The notes under the pieces: generated by a model | The model's input: the letters and a program-made list of their open reading frames with translations, nothing else | The model's database searches: none | What the model was told of the DNA's origin: nothing | Made by a program: the position numbers and the translations under genes | Shown here: in pieces, positions 1 to 9,594 of the stretch | Layout: each line of letters starts with the position of its first letter | Position numbering within the stretch: position 1 is the stretch's first letter | From: CAWEBF01 sp963807235 | GTDB lineage: Bacteria > Acidobacteriota > Vicinamibacteria > Vicinamibacterales > UBA2999 | DNA: 64,000 nt | Direction of reading: 5' to 3' | Assembly (NCBI GenBank): GCA_963807235.1 | Contig: CAWEBF010000032.1 | Span: forward strand, 5,188-69,187

Positions 1-455
1 TTACGTCGTTCACGATCGCTCTTGGTTGCGCGGCCATCGCGGTCAGCGCCCAGGAGACGAAGACGAGGACGGAGACGCGGAGCTCAGGCGGTGAGGCGCA
101 GGTGGTGACCTACACAGGATGTGTACAGGCGGGCACCGAGGCCAAGACTTACACGCTCGACAAGGTGGTGCCCGTGACAAAAACAACCACAACCGAAACG
201 CCAACCTCGAGCACGACCACGTCGAGCACGAGCTTCGTTCTGGTTCCAGGCGAGACGGTTCAGGTGCAGGAGACCGTCGGCAAGAAGGTCGAGGTCACGG
301 GCACGCTGATCCCGGCCGGCAACATCCGGACCGAAACGAGGACGCGGACCGAGCGCGAAGACGCACCGGACACGAAGACGCGCGAGCGCGTCGAGACCAG
401 GAACTCGCCAGCGCAGTTCCGTGTGACGTCGATCAAGACCATCGGGAGCTGCTAG
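1..455 (+). CDS. Secreted threonine-rich protein, 5' end cut off by the window
   Basis: The reading frame is open from the first bases and ends at TAG 453-455, so the start lies before the window. The visible N-terminus looks like the end of a signal peptide (ALGCAAIAVSAQ) followed by a charged Thr/Arg stretch. A mature part of about 115 residues follows, with a run of threonine and serine (VTKTTTTETPTSSTTTSS), then LVPGETVQVQETVGKKVEVTGTLIPAG, which has the feel of a small beta-barrel, OB-like module. I do not recognise the family and claim no function beyond export. The internal ATG-like start at 102 would discard the signal peptide, so I prefer the longer partial form. The next gene starts 44 bases downstream on the same strand. 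Confidence 0.55.
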   Translation, partial: TSFTIALGCAAIAVSAQETKTRTETRSSGGEAQVVTYTGCVQAGTEAKTYTLDKVVPVTKTTTTETPTSSTTTSSTSFVLVPGETVQVQETVGKKVEVTGTLIPAGNIRTETRTRTEREDAPDTKTRERVETRNSPAQFRVTSIKTIGSC

Positions 456-498
456 ACCGCGGCGTTGTCGTTCGCGCCGTAACGAACGAGAATGGCGC

Positions 499-2155
499 AT
501 GCCGAGTGCGCCATTCTTCCGAATCCTGGCCGGCGCGGCGGCGGCACTCACCATGGTGCTGCTGCCGTCGCAGGCTCTCGCGCAGCCATGCCCCGCCGGA
601 CGCTTCACGCTGCTCACCAACGGGAAGATCCACACCATGGACGCGAAGCGCACCGTGGTGTCCAAAGTGCGCATCGCGAACGGCAGGTTCGTGGAGGTGG
701 GCGACGCGGCGAGCGCGGCGGGCGGATGCACCGACACCATCGACCTGAGGGGCCGCACGGTCATCCCCGGGATGATCGACAACCATTTCCACGTGCAGCT
801 GGTGGGCAGCCGTCCCGGCTACGAGACGCGCACGATCGAGACGGCGTTCTCCATCGCTGAAGCGCAGAACGTAATCCGTGAGCGCGCGAAGGGCGTGCCG
901 GAAGGCGCGTTCATCACGGCGATCGGCGGCCTGATGCCGCGGCAGTTCGCCGAGAACCGGCTGCCGACGCTCGCCGAGCTGGACGCGGCGGCTCCCCGGC
1001 ACCCGGTCTACATCCACACCACCTTCAACGGCCCGGCGACCACGAACACCCTCGGCAAGAGGTTCTTCGAGAGCAAGGGCATCAAGGTCGTCGGACACGG
1101 GCCTGATCGAGATCAACGGTCCGTCGTGGGACGCGCTCGACGCCCTGCGCGCCAACTGGACGCTGGCCGACACCAAGCGGACGATGCAGCAGGTGTTCGG
1201 CTACTTCAACAGCGTCGGCGCTGACGACCGTGCACTCGGTGCTCGGGTCGCAGGACCGCGGGCCGGCGCAGTATTTCGGCTGGGCGGAGCACCGGCCGAT
1301 GCAGGAGCTGAAGAAGGAAGGCAAGCTGACGCTGCGGCTGCGCCTCTACTTCAACACCGGCCCGCGTGTGGACGGCAAGCCGGGCAACCCCCAGCTGAAG
1401 GACGTGCTCGACAACCAGCTTGTGGACCTCGGCGACGACCTGGTGAAGACCGCCGGCATCGGCGAGCACATCGTGGACTGGCCGCTCGAGGGCGCGGTGC
1501 CGCTCGGCGAGGAGTACTACCAGTCAGTGCGGCTGGTGGCCCAGCGCGGCTGGCAGCTGATGGAGCACAGCTTCAACGAGGCCAATCACGCCGCCCGCGC
1601 CGACGTATGGGAGCGCGTGAACCGAGAGTTCCCCATCACCGGACCTGCGCTGGAGCATCGACCACGTCAACACCATCGAGCCGAAGACCATCGAGCGGAT
1701 GAAGGCGCTTGGCGTCGGCGTGCGGGCACATGGCTACCGCGTGCTCGGCGGCACGGCAGGCCAGGCGGGACCGCCCTATCGGATGCTCCTCGACAGCGGC
1801 ATCCGCATCGGCACCGGCATGGACGGCGCGCAGGCCTCGCCCATCAACCCGTGGCTGCACGTCTACTACATGGTCACCGGCCGGAACGTCCGCGGCGAGG
1901 TGATCAACACCGGCCAGCAGATCACGCGCCAGGAGGCGGTGTGGCTGTACACCGGCGGCAACGGCTGGTTCTCGCGCGAAGAGAACACGCTCGGCACGAT
2001 CGAGGCCGGCCGGCTGGCCGACCTCGTGGTGCTCAACGCCGATGTCTTCGATCCGAAGGCCGTGCCCGACGAAGCCATCCGCCGCGTCCACTCCGTGCTG
2101 ACCATCCTCGGCGGGCCGCGTGGTGCACGGAGGGCTCGCGGGGCTCGCTCGTTAG
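499..2155 (+). CDS. Exported amidohydrolase (YtcJ-like metal-dependent hydrolase), frameshifted
   Basis: The protein starts with a signal peptide ending near SQALAQP and continues into an amidohydrolase-superfamily fold: LLTNGKIHTMD, then VIPGMIDNHFHVQL, which holds the HxH metal ligands after strand 1. A late segment reads GIRIGTGMDGAQASPINPW, and the tail EAGRLADLVVLNADVF is the usual C-terminal beta-sandwich return. This layout fits the YtcJ-like, imidazolonepropionase-related branch that hydrolyses cyclic amides or related bonds in the periplasm. The substrate is unknown. The frame changes near 1090, 1220, 1640 and 2115. Removing one C near 2115 brings the tail to TAG 2153-2155. All domains are present in order, so sequence error is more likely than decay. 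Confidence 0.75.
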
Positions 2156-2228
2156 CCGTGAGGAACGGCGGCGCTTCGCAAGAATCATCAAGAACTCGGG
2201 CGTCTCTTCCTCTATCATTCCGCTCTCG

Positions 2229-3138
2229 ATGCCGCCCGAGCGAGATCTCCTGCACCTGCTGCGGCACATCCGCCATCATCTGGATGACGACGTGTCGCTC
2301 GAGGCCTTGTCGGCTCGGGCAGGGTGGTCCCGGTTCCATCTTCACCGCGCCTTCCGTCGCGTCGTTGGCGAGACGCCGAAGCAATACACCTTGCGGCTTC
2401 GCCTCGAGGGGGCGGCGGCCAGGCTCGTGGCCAGCGATGATTCGGTGTTCGAGGTTGCGCTCGCTGCCGGGTTCACCAGTCATGAGGTCTTCACGCGCGC
2501 GTTCCGGCGACACTTCGGCCAGACGCCCGCCAGCTATCGCTCGGCCGCGCTGCGCGGCGCGGCCGCTGAGGTGCGCGAGCGGCACCAGGAACTGATTCGT
2601 TCAACCGGGCCGTGCGTCGGCCTGTTTCATACCCCCATCCACGAGCCGACACGGAGACTCACGATGCCCACGTTGTCTATCGAGCGCCGAGAACTGGCGG
2701 CGCAACCGATCCTCTTCGTTCGTGCGCGCGCGGCGCGTCACGAATTGTCGGCTGCCATCGGCGAAGCGGTTGGCAAGGCGTACCCCTATGCGCAGAAAAG
2801 TGGGTTCGCGATTACCGGCCATCCCATCACTCGGTATCTGTCTACAGGTCCGGGCCTGTACGACATCCAGGTCTGCATTCCGCTCGCGTCGCCGGCGATC
2901 GGTCTCGGTGAGGTCGTCGCCGGTGCGCTCCCGGCGGGTCCGGCGGCCGTGGCGACCCACGCCGGGCCGTATGATCAGCTCACCGAGACGTACGCGGCGC
3001 TCGAACGGTGATCGAAGCGAACGGGCTCGAGACAGCGGGTGCGCCCTGGGAGTCTACCTCACCGACCCGGGCGAGCACCCGGATCCTGCCGACTGGCGGA
3101 CCGAAGTCTTCTGGCCTGTCGCCAATCAGCGCGAATAA
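2229..3138 (+). CDS. AraC-family regulator with GyrI-like effector domain
   Basis: Residues 1-110 form an AraC-type double helix-turn-helix: DVSLEALSARAGWSRFHLHR, then VALAAGFTSHEVFTRAFRR and FGQTPASYR, the typical second-helix signature. From about 2664 the protein continues as a GyrI-like small-molecule-binding domain (LSIERRELAAQPILFVRAR, later HAGPYDQLTETYAAL and EVFWPV). This architecture, as in Rob-like and SoxS-related regulators, binds hydrophobic or cationic drugs and switches transcription. One base appears lost near 3011 and another near 3052; restoring both joins the frame to TAA 3136-3138. It may control the small membrane protein 9 bases downstream or the hydrolase upstream; nothing in the sequence decides which. 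Confidence 0.8.
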
Positions 3139-3147
3139 GGAGCCGCG

Positions 3148-3567
3148 ATGATCAGAAGCGCGCTAGCGGTCTTGGCAGGACTCGTCGTCTTCGTCATCGC
3201 GCTGTCGGCGATGCAAGCCCTCGTCGGCGCCGTCGTGTCCTCGTCGTCCTCGGAGACGACGGGGTCGGTCATCGACTCGGGCGGCGTCGTGAGCGTCTTC
3301 TGGCTGGTGTGGGAAGGACTGAGCATGGTGGCGGGCGGTTACCTGACAGCGCGGATCGCGTCGCGTCACCACGTACGGCACGCAGTGGCTCTTGGCGCGT
3401 TTCAGGCCTTGATGACCTTGTGGGCGATGTTTGGCGTTCGCGACCCGGGGTCGCCTTCATGGTTCTGGGTCACGGGCATCCTCCTCATGGTGCCGGCAGC
3501 CTGGCTCGGTGCGAGGCTGCGCGTCACCCCATCGAAAGAGACTCGAGCGCTCGCCACTCAGTGTTGA
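3148..3567 (+). CDS. Small integral membrane protein, four predicted helices
   Basis: This intact protein of 139 residues begins with a membrane helix (ALAVLAGLVVFVIALSAMQAL). A serine-rich loop (SSSSSETTGS) and three more hydrophobic stretches follow, around VFWLVWEGLSMVAGGYL, VALGAFQALMTLWAMFG and FWVTGILLMVPAAWLGARL. An AAGGAG ribosome site sits 6-8 bases before the ATG, which supports this start. It follows the AraC/GyrI regulator by 9 bases and could be its target, for example a drug-response membrane protein, but that is context only. I do not recognise the family. Eighty bases without a gene separate it from the converging receptor gene. Confidence 0.6.
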   Translation: MIRSALAVLAGLVVFVIALSAMQALVGAVVSSSSSETTGSVIDSGGVVSVFWLVWEGLSMVAGGYLTARIASRHHVRHAVALGAFQALMTLWAMFGVRDPGSPSWFWVTGILLMVPAAWLGARLRVTPSKETRALATQC

Positions 3568-3648
3568 CCCTCCTGGGTAGGAGGGCCGTCGTGTACGGAG
3601 AGCTCGCGAGGCTGGCTTGTCGCGTCAGACACAACGACAACTGCAGCG

Positions 3649-6600
3649 TCAGAAGTCTATCTGCGCTCCGATCTTCACGAAGCGCGGCGTCAGCACCGAC
3701 AGCGGCGCCAGCCACGCCTGCGAGCCGGTGAGAGCCGCCGGGTTGTAGTTCTGGTTGTAGGTCAGGACCGTGTCGGCATTGATCGCGTTGAAGACGTCGA
3801 CCCCGACCGTATAGCGCACGCGGCCGAACCGCAGGATCTTCGCGAACCGAAGGTCGAGTGCGTTGACGCGGTCGCCCCACACGTCCCCCGGCGCGACAAG
3901 GTTGATGGTCTTGTTCGGGGCGCTGCCGGCGAGCGGCCGTCCCAGGATCGGCTGTCAGCAAGGCGGCCGGGGCGGTCCAGTTGGCCGCAAGCGGCGCACC
4001 CTGGTCGCTGCGGAACGTGCCGCTGATCAGCACGTCGATCTTCGGCACCGTGTAGGAGCCGAGCGCGGTCAGCTTGGTGATGAAGCCCGGGTCGCTGTGG
4101 CAGTACGGGTTGCCCGGGGCTCACCGCGGGGCTCACGCCGGCCGCGTTGATCGTCAACTCCGGCACCTGGTCACGCGCACCGCGCAGTTGTCCTGCACCG
4201 TCTTGCCGCTGTTGACGCCGAACTGGAAGGTCAAGCCGTCGCCGAGCCTGGCGCTGACGTTGACCAGCACGCCGTTGTAGCAGCTGATACTGGTCGCCGA
4301 AGTCCGACGGCCAGCGTGATGTTGTTGCTCACCTGGCCGAAGCTGGTTCGGACCAGGTCGTAGAGACCGTTGACGGCGTACCCGCCGCCACCGGGCAGCC
4401 GCGGATCGGACGGCGCCGTGATGCTGAATTCGGTGAAATCGGCCGGCCCGACGAGCCTGGTTGTCGGTCACCGTGAAGTTGTTCAGCCAGCGGTGGAAAT
4501 AGCCGGCCTCCACCGATACCCGCGGGAGGATCTGGTGCTGGACCGACGCGCCAATCTGCCAGTCGTTGGACCGCACGCTCCACCCGGTCGAGGATCTTCG
4601 GGTCGATGGTCGCAGTCGTCTGCGCCGCCGTCCCGAACGTGCTGGCGCTCATCGCCGCGCACTCGCCGTTGGCCAGCGGGCTCCGCAGGTCGCAGTCCGG
4701 CATGAAGTTGGTGTTCGCGTCCGTCCAGGTGCGCGTCGTCGTTCGTGGCGATGCGTGGTAATCGGGTTGGACAGGATGTAGTTGTTGTTGTTGCTGGTCG
4801 GTTCCAGGTACTTGCCGACGTTCACCTTCACGGCCGTCTTGCCGTTGCCGAAGACGTCGTAGGCGATGCCGCCCCTCGGCGAGATGTCCTTGTAGGCGTT
4901 GACGCCTGGAGTCTCCGGGAAACACCAGCGCCGACGGGAAGGAATGCCGACGCCGGAATGGACTGCTCGGGCGAGAAGCTCCAGTTGCGGTCGAAGCGCA
5001 GCGCGCCCTGCAGCGTCATCCGGCCGCGCGTCCACTGATCCTGCACGTAGAAGGAGGCGTTCCGCGTCCGGTAACTGGTGGTGTAAGGCAGCAGCGTCTG
5101 GGTCAGCTGATTCGGCACGCCGTTGTTGAGGCGATACTGGAGGTTGAGATCGTTGGTGTTGTTCAGCAGATCCGACACCAGGGCCACGCCCCCGTATCCG
5201 ATCTTCAGGTTGTGGGCGCCGGTGACATAAGACGCCGAGGCCCGCCAGGTGTGACCGGGCGTCCCAACTGTGTCCCCAGTTCGCCGACCGATACGTCAGG
5301 TTCGGAATGCCGCCATTCGCCGAGCAGCCGGCGGCACACTGCTCGACGACGCGCGCGAGCCCGCGGGTGTTGTTGCCGGGGCTCTCCCTGGGCCCGAAGG
5401 GCGACTGGTACGCGCCGAAACCGGCTTCGAACAGCAGGCGATTGGTCGCCGTGGACTGCCAGGTCAGCAGTCGCACGCGAGGGGTGGTATCCAGATAGCC
5501 GCCGATCTCGGGCGAGGTCGTCGAGGTCAGGCCGCCCAGTCCAAGGGGACCGAACACCGCCTCGGACTCCGGCTGCTGCCGGCAGCCATCGCCACTACTC
5601 GTGAAGGTGGCGCCGTTGCAGGCTTGCTGTTCGTCCCAGTGCAGGTTGATCTTGTCGCGGGCCGTCGCCTGATACGTGATGCGCGCGCTGTAGAGCCGCC
5701 AGCTCTCGGCGCCACGGACCTCGCGCGTCCGATCCGGCCACGTAGAGGAACTTGGTGGGATCGCTGGCGTTCAGGTTCGGGAAGATGCCTGGAATCGACC
5801 GGTGCTGTCCCTCGTCGCGGGCCGTCACGTAGTACCACAGGCGGTCCTTCATGATTGGCCCGCCGATGCCGAACGTGAAGTCCCACTGCTTGAGAAGCTT
5901 CCCGGGCGTGGTCAGGCCGGCGATACGCAGCGCATCGGAGTAGTTGCTTCCCATCATGCCCCCGCCCACGCCGGACAGGTAGGCCGCACCCCTGATCGTG
6001 TTGCCGCCGCTCCTCGGAATGATGCTGAGCGAAGGGCCGCCGACTTCGACTTCACCCAACCCGCCGGAGGTCGTGGTCACGACTTCCTGCGCATTCGAGA
6101 TGTCGGCCACGTAGGTCGAGACGCCGCTGCCGCCGAGGCCCGCGCCCGCGTTCAGCCCGTCCACCTGCATGCGGCCTTCGTTGTTGCGTCCGCCCTGCCC
6201 GCCGAACACCGTCATCTGAGGCGTGACCTGGATGTCGGTGGGCCCGCCGCCGGTGGTCATGATTCCGGGGATGAGGAGCGCCGTTGCCGCCCACGAGCGC
6301 GCCGTCGGGATCGCGGTCAGCACTTCGTTGGTGATGGTCGTCTGACGCCTGATGCTCTGCACGTCGACGATCGGCGAGGCCCCTGACACGGTGATCGTCT
6401 CGGTCACGCCGCCTACCGACAGGCTGGCGTCGATCTGGGCGACGAATGCCCCCGTCAGCTCAACGCCGTCCCGCTTGAACTGTTGAAACCCGGGCAGCGC
6501 GAACGTCACCGAATAGGTTCCAGGTGGCAGGCCGACGACTGCGAAAGAGTCCGCGCTCGTCGGTCACGGTCGTCCGCACTTTTTCGATCAGTGCAGGGCT

Positions 6601-6741
6601 GGACACCTCGACCGTGACGCCAGGCAGTGCGGCGCCGGAGGTATCCCTGGCCGAACCGGCCATCGACGCCTGGGCGAATACGGTAATGGGAACAAGCAGT
6701 AACAGCGCGGCGAACGTGGCTCTGGCGATAAGGTTGTTCAC
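3649..6741 (-). CDS. TonB-dependent receptor with carboxypeptidase-regulatory-like N-terminal domain, frameshifted
   Basis: This outer-membrane receptor of about 1,030 residues would import a bulky nutrient using TonB energy. After a signal peptide (LLLLVPITVFAQ) comes a carboxypeptidase-regulatory-like beta-sandwich (DTSGAALPGVTVEVSSPAL, then LPGFQQFKRDGVEL). A plug domain follows (DVQSIRRQTTITNEVLTAIP, MQVDGLNAGAGLGG, GGNTIRGAAYLSG), and then a long barrel. The last barrel strands end at FVKIGAQIDF, a proper aromatic C-terminus. This Oar-like architecture is abundant in Acidobacteriota. Frame changes occur near 3885, 4150, 4330, 4570, 4760, 4925, 5200, 5610 and 6530, yet every part is present in order. 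There is no sigma/anti-sigma pair or SusD partner alongside, so the ligand cannot be inferred. Confidence 0.85.
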
Positions 6742-6779
6742 AGTGGCGCAATCCTATACCAGCGGCACCAGAGTTCGGC

Positions 6780-7863
6780 TCAGCTCTTGCGCGCCGTGTA
6801 GGTGCGGGTGAAGCCGTTTCTGCCGTTCGTCACCGTGAACTGGCCATTCGGCTGCACGGACGCTTTGATCCAGTGTCCCTTGCAGTCGGCCGTCTCTTCG
6901 GTGTTGGCGATCATGTCGGCGGCCGTGTTGTGGGCGGGTTCCTTGTCGAGCAGCGACAAGTGGCCCTGCCACACGCCCTCGATCCCGGGAATCTGCATCA
7001 GCCGCGCGTAGCCGTTGCGCTCGTACGGCGTCGACCTTCCGCCCCGCCGGCGTCGCGACTTTCGCGTTGGCGTCGGTCTGGCCCAGACCCTTCCGCGGGC
7101 CGTTGTTGATCACGACCACCTGCGGCTTGATGGCGTTGAGGAGCGCCGGTGCGCCCGCGCCGTCGAACGACCCGTGCCGGCCGGACTGGTAGAGCGTGAT
7201 CGCGCCCAACCGGTTCACAGGGCACGCCAACTCCATCTCCTTCTGCCAGTCCAGATCGATCAGCGCCAGGAAGGTGAACGTCCCGAACCGCAGGTGCGTG
7301 CCCACCATGCGCTGGTTCTCGAATCCGGCCGGCGCCTTCTCCTCCGCCGTGGCGCAGAGCGGGTTCGGGCCGCCGCCGCGAAGAGGCTGCGCGATGAGCG
7401 CCTCGTCCGACGCCACGATCTGCACCTCGACGCCCGACAGCGGCACCTTGTCGCCAGGCTTCACGATGGTCCGCCGGTCGCCGGCCGTGGCGCGGACCAC
7501 GTCGAGCCACTTCTGGTTCGCGGGCTCGATCTTGTCGCCGGGGCTGTAGATGCGGCCCAGCGGGATCAGCTTCGCCAGCGCCGCGAGGCCGCCCACGTGG
7601 TCGGTGTGGTAGTGGCTGATGATCACGTGATCGATCCGGCGCAGCCCGGCAGTCTTGGCCGCGGCGGCGATGCGCTGGGCGTCACGATCGCCGACGTCGA
7701 AGCCGGTGTCGATCAGCATCGACTCGCCCGACGGCGCCACGAACAACGTGGCCGCGCCGCCCTCGACGTCCACCCAGTAGATGTCGAGCGTCCGGGACTG
7801 CGCCTGCGGCCGAGCGGCCAGGACGACGATGAGCAGAACCATGAGCCGAAGCATGGGCGTCAC
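6780..7863 (-). CDS. Exported metallo-beta-lactamase-fold hydrolase (ComEC/Rec2-like domain)
   Basis: A signal peptide (LMVLLIVVLAARPQAQS) precedes a metallo-beta-lactamase fold. Key pieces are GESMLIDTGFD, the zinc motif HVIISHYHTDHVGG (HxHxDH), FTFLALIDLDWQKE and KPQVVVINNG. The domain resembles the hydrolase part of ComEC/Rec2 but has no membrane channel, so it is a free periplasmic enzyme. The frame changes near 7012. The C-terminal segment after it (IEGVWQGHLSLLDKEPAHNT to TARKS, TGA at 6780-6782) completes the protein at about 360 residues. It sits 38 bases upstream of the receptor gene on the same strand and may be co-transcribed with it. The substrate is unknown. Confidence 0.8.
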
Positions 7864-7943
7864 CCGCAGCCCGAGACACGCGGTGGGCTGCGACTTCCTC
7901 GGCGACGACTATACGACAGCTACTTCTTGCGGGCGCTCTTCTT

Positions 7944-8100
7944 GCGCGTTGTGGCCCTCGGCGTCACCCGCTCAGGCAACAGCTTCCCGCCGCCCGCCCG
8001 AAGGGCGGGCAATCAGACACTGCCCAGGCGAGGCGGAGCGTCGTCCGACGGAATCGAGTCTTGGCCTTCGGCCTCACCCGCTCGGGCAACACCTTCCTGC
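7944..8100 (-). repeat. Imperfect direct repeat flanking REP-like copy 1
   Basis: Segments 7944-7988 and 8054-8098 align over about 45 bases with roughly eight mismatches, in the same orientation and offset by 110 bases. Both encode the LPERV...P.A.TR part of the small basic protein. The REP-like element and about 15 unrelated bases lie between them. The arrangement suggests either a duplication that accompanied an insertion or two neighbouring paralogues fused by a deletion. Confidence 0.65.
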
Positions 8101-8200
8101 CGGTCTCGCGGTTCCACTCCTCATACGTCTGATCCGAGATTTTCCCCTCGACCAGCAGCTGCGCGAACTTCCGCCGCTGCGCCTTGCTCTTGAACGGCAT
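7964..8200 (-). CDS. Small basic protein (MPFKSKAQRRKF family), 3' end altered by a REP-like insertion
   Basis: The N-terminus MPFKSKAQRRKFAQLLVEGK followed by ISDQTYEEWNRETG is typical of short, conserved, lysine-rich proteins of unknown function found in phages and bacteria. A GGAGGT ribosome site lies 6-11 bases before ATG 8198-8200. After KVLPERVRPKAKTR the frame runs into a REP-like element (7992-8039) and stops at 7964. Beyond the element a second copy of the same coding segment appears in another frame. It reads LPERVTPRATTRKKSARKK and stops at 7920-7922. A lysine-rich end of that kind fits the family better, so the original gene probably ran to 7920. The gene overlaps the upstream EEP-hydrolase by 80 bases. 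Confidence 0.6.
   Translation of the reverse strand: MPFKSKAQRRKFAQLLVEGKISDQTYEEWNRETGRKVLPERVRPKAKTRFRRTTLRLAWAVSDCPPFGRAAGSCCLSG
7992..8039 (-). repeat. REP-like element, copy 1
   Basis: Read on the minus strand, this 48-base element begins GCTCCGCCTCG, has a central GCAGTGTCTGATT, and ends in an 8-bp GC hairpin (GCCCGCCC, loop TTC, GGGCGGGC at 7992-8010). It matches copy 2 at 58194-58241 in 40 of 48 positions with no gap. It lies inside the small basic gene, between two direct repeats of coding sequence. Confidence 0.75.
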
Positions 8201-8975
8201 CGTCCTGCACCTCCGGGCTGTGCCGCGCGTCCGTCGCGGTCAGCAGGTCTGCCACCACCGGAAAATGATCCGAGGCACGGACCGCGTCGGGATGCCGCAC
8301 CACATCACATGCCGCAACACGATCGGCGAACGGCCGCGGGACGAACACGTAGTCCAGCCGGATGTGGGGGTTGGTGGTCGGCAGCGTGGGGCCGGGCTCG
8401 CTGCCGTGCATGAGGCGAAACGCGTCCACGTAGCCGGCGTCGAGCACCGTCTGCACCGTGCGCCAGCGAATGCGTCCGCCGCTCAACCAGACCAGGGGCC
8501 GCAGGCGCAGCGGAAGCCGCATGGTGTCCAGCGGATCGTCGGGCGCCACGGTGTTGAAGTCGCCGCACAGCACGTGGAAGCCGTGCTGGTGCTGGGCCAC
8601 GCTGCGTAGCAGCGCGCGTAGTTCCATCACGCGCCGGGCCTCGGTCCACGCCGCGTGCACCGCGCTCAAGTGGACGCCGAACAGGCGGACCTCTTCGCCC
8701 GCTGGCACGACCTCGATGAACGCGTGACGCGAGATGCGCGGCCGCGTCCACTTCGAGAACGCCACCGGCGTACGGCTCAGGAAGCCCAGGGACTGTTGCG
8801 GGTAGGAATGCCAGTCGGCCATGCCGGTCGCCTCGGCGATCCGCTCGAGGGTTGCGGGATCGGTGGCCTCCTGCAGCAGCACCAGGTCCGGCGCACAGTC
8901 GTTGATCACGTTCGCGATGGCCTGGCTGCGGCCTCGCCCACCGCGCAGGATGTTGTAGGTCAGGAGACGGAACAT
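8121..8975 (-). CDS. Endonuclease/exonuclease/phosphatase (EEP) family hydrolase
   Basis: The protein opens MFRLLTYNILRGG and keeps the EEP metal-site pattern: the N of TYNIL, the E of DLVLLQEATD, the H of FGVHLSA, the DFN of VLCGDFNTVAP, and the final RASDHFPVVADL with the catalytic histidine. Members cleave phosphodiester or phosphomonoester bonds in nucleic acids, lipids or small phosphates; no signal peptide is visible, so a cytoplasmic role is likely. ATG 8975 overlaps the TGA of the upstream nucleotidyltransferase by one base (TGATG), a clear sign of translational coupling. After DLL the reading frame runs 35 extra residues into the next gene, which may reflect a lost stop through a base error. 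Confidence 0.8.
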   Translation of the reverse strand: MFRLLTYNILRGGRGRSQAIANVINDCAPDLVLLQEATDPATLERIAEATGMADWHSYPQQSLGFLSRTPVAFSKWTRPRISRHAFIEVVPAGEEVRLFGVHLSAVHAAWTEARRVMELRALLRSVAQHQHGFHVLCGDFNTVAPDDPLDTMRLPLRLRPLVWLSGGRIRWRTVQTVLDAGYVDAFRLMHGSEPGPTLPTTNPHIRLDYVFVPRPFADRVAACDVVRHPDAVRASDHFPVVADLLTATDARHSPEVQDDAVQEQGAAAEVRAAAGRGENLGSDV

Positions 8976-9487
8976 CAGTCTGGCGCCGGTCCGCCAAAAA
9001 GGCCGCGTGGTTTTTCGAAGAGCGTCAGGTACGGCTGGTCCAGCAGATCGCCGCGCACCTGGATCACGATCTCCCGCGACGCCTGGATGTTGACGGGCCG
9101 CTTGACCATCTCCATCAGGTTCTTTCGCAGGGGCACCAGGTCTGGCGCGATGTCGGGATCGTCTTCGCTCAGCGGCCGCGAGTGGACGCCGGGGACGAAA
9201 TAGCCGCTCTGTTTGAAGAACGCCAGTGGACCGTCGCCGACGAGCGTGAGATCCAGGTCGCTCGTGCCGGGGCCGTTCGCATCGAACGGCGCGTCGTCCT
9301 TCCACCGCTTGCCGGTGACGGCGCTGCCCCGCAGGACGACGGTGGTCCCAGGGGGCACCACCTCTTCGATCGCATGGCAAAAGTCGGCGAGCAGCGTCTC
9401 CCGCCCATTGAACGCCAGGCGCACGACGTTCTCGCGCTTCTCCTGGTCCGTCAGTCCTCCTTGAACGGGGTCGTCCGGTTCGCTCAT
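8975..9487 (-). CDS. Nucleotidyltransferase-domain protein
   Basis: This is an intact protein of 170 residues. The signature LRGSAVTGKRW followed, after a spacer, by GTSDLDLTLVGDG is the minimal nucleotidyltransferase motif: GS in the nucleotide loop, then the DxD metal ligands (SDLDL). The C-terminal part (LRKNLMEMVKRPVNIQASRE) is helical. Such proteins transfer NMP groups to antibiotics, proteins or tRNA. The start ATG 9485-9487 gives MSEPDDPVQGG; the longer in-frame form would add a Gly/Arg-rich stretch with no ribosome site. The stop overlaps the start of the EEP hydrolase, so the two are produced together. The kinase-like gene diverges about 110 bases away. Confidence 0.7.
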   Translation of the reverse strand: MSEPDDPVQGGLTDQEKRENVVRLAFNGRETLLADFCHAIEEVVPPGTTVVLRGSAVTGKRWKDDAPFDANGPGTSDLDLTLVGDGPLAFFKQSGYFVPGVHSRPLSEDDPDIAPDLVPLRKNLMEMVKRPVNIQASREIVIQVRGDLLDQPYLTLFEKPRGLFGGPAPD

Positions 9488-9594
9488 GGATGATGTGGTT
9501 TCAAAGATCGAGCCGTCGCCGCGGCCGAGCTGGAACGACGGCCCGAGGCGCGGAGCCTCGAGCGATCGGCGCGTTGTTTGCACTATCCGAAATC

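Noticed and set aside
84..782. Long antisense frame of 232 residues at the window start
   Set aside because: It is Arg/Ala/Gly-rich, overlaps two genes with clear signal peptides and motifs, and has no family resemblance; a typical mirror frame in GC-rich DNA.
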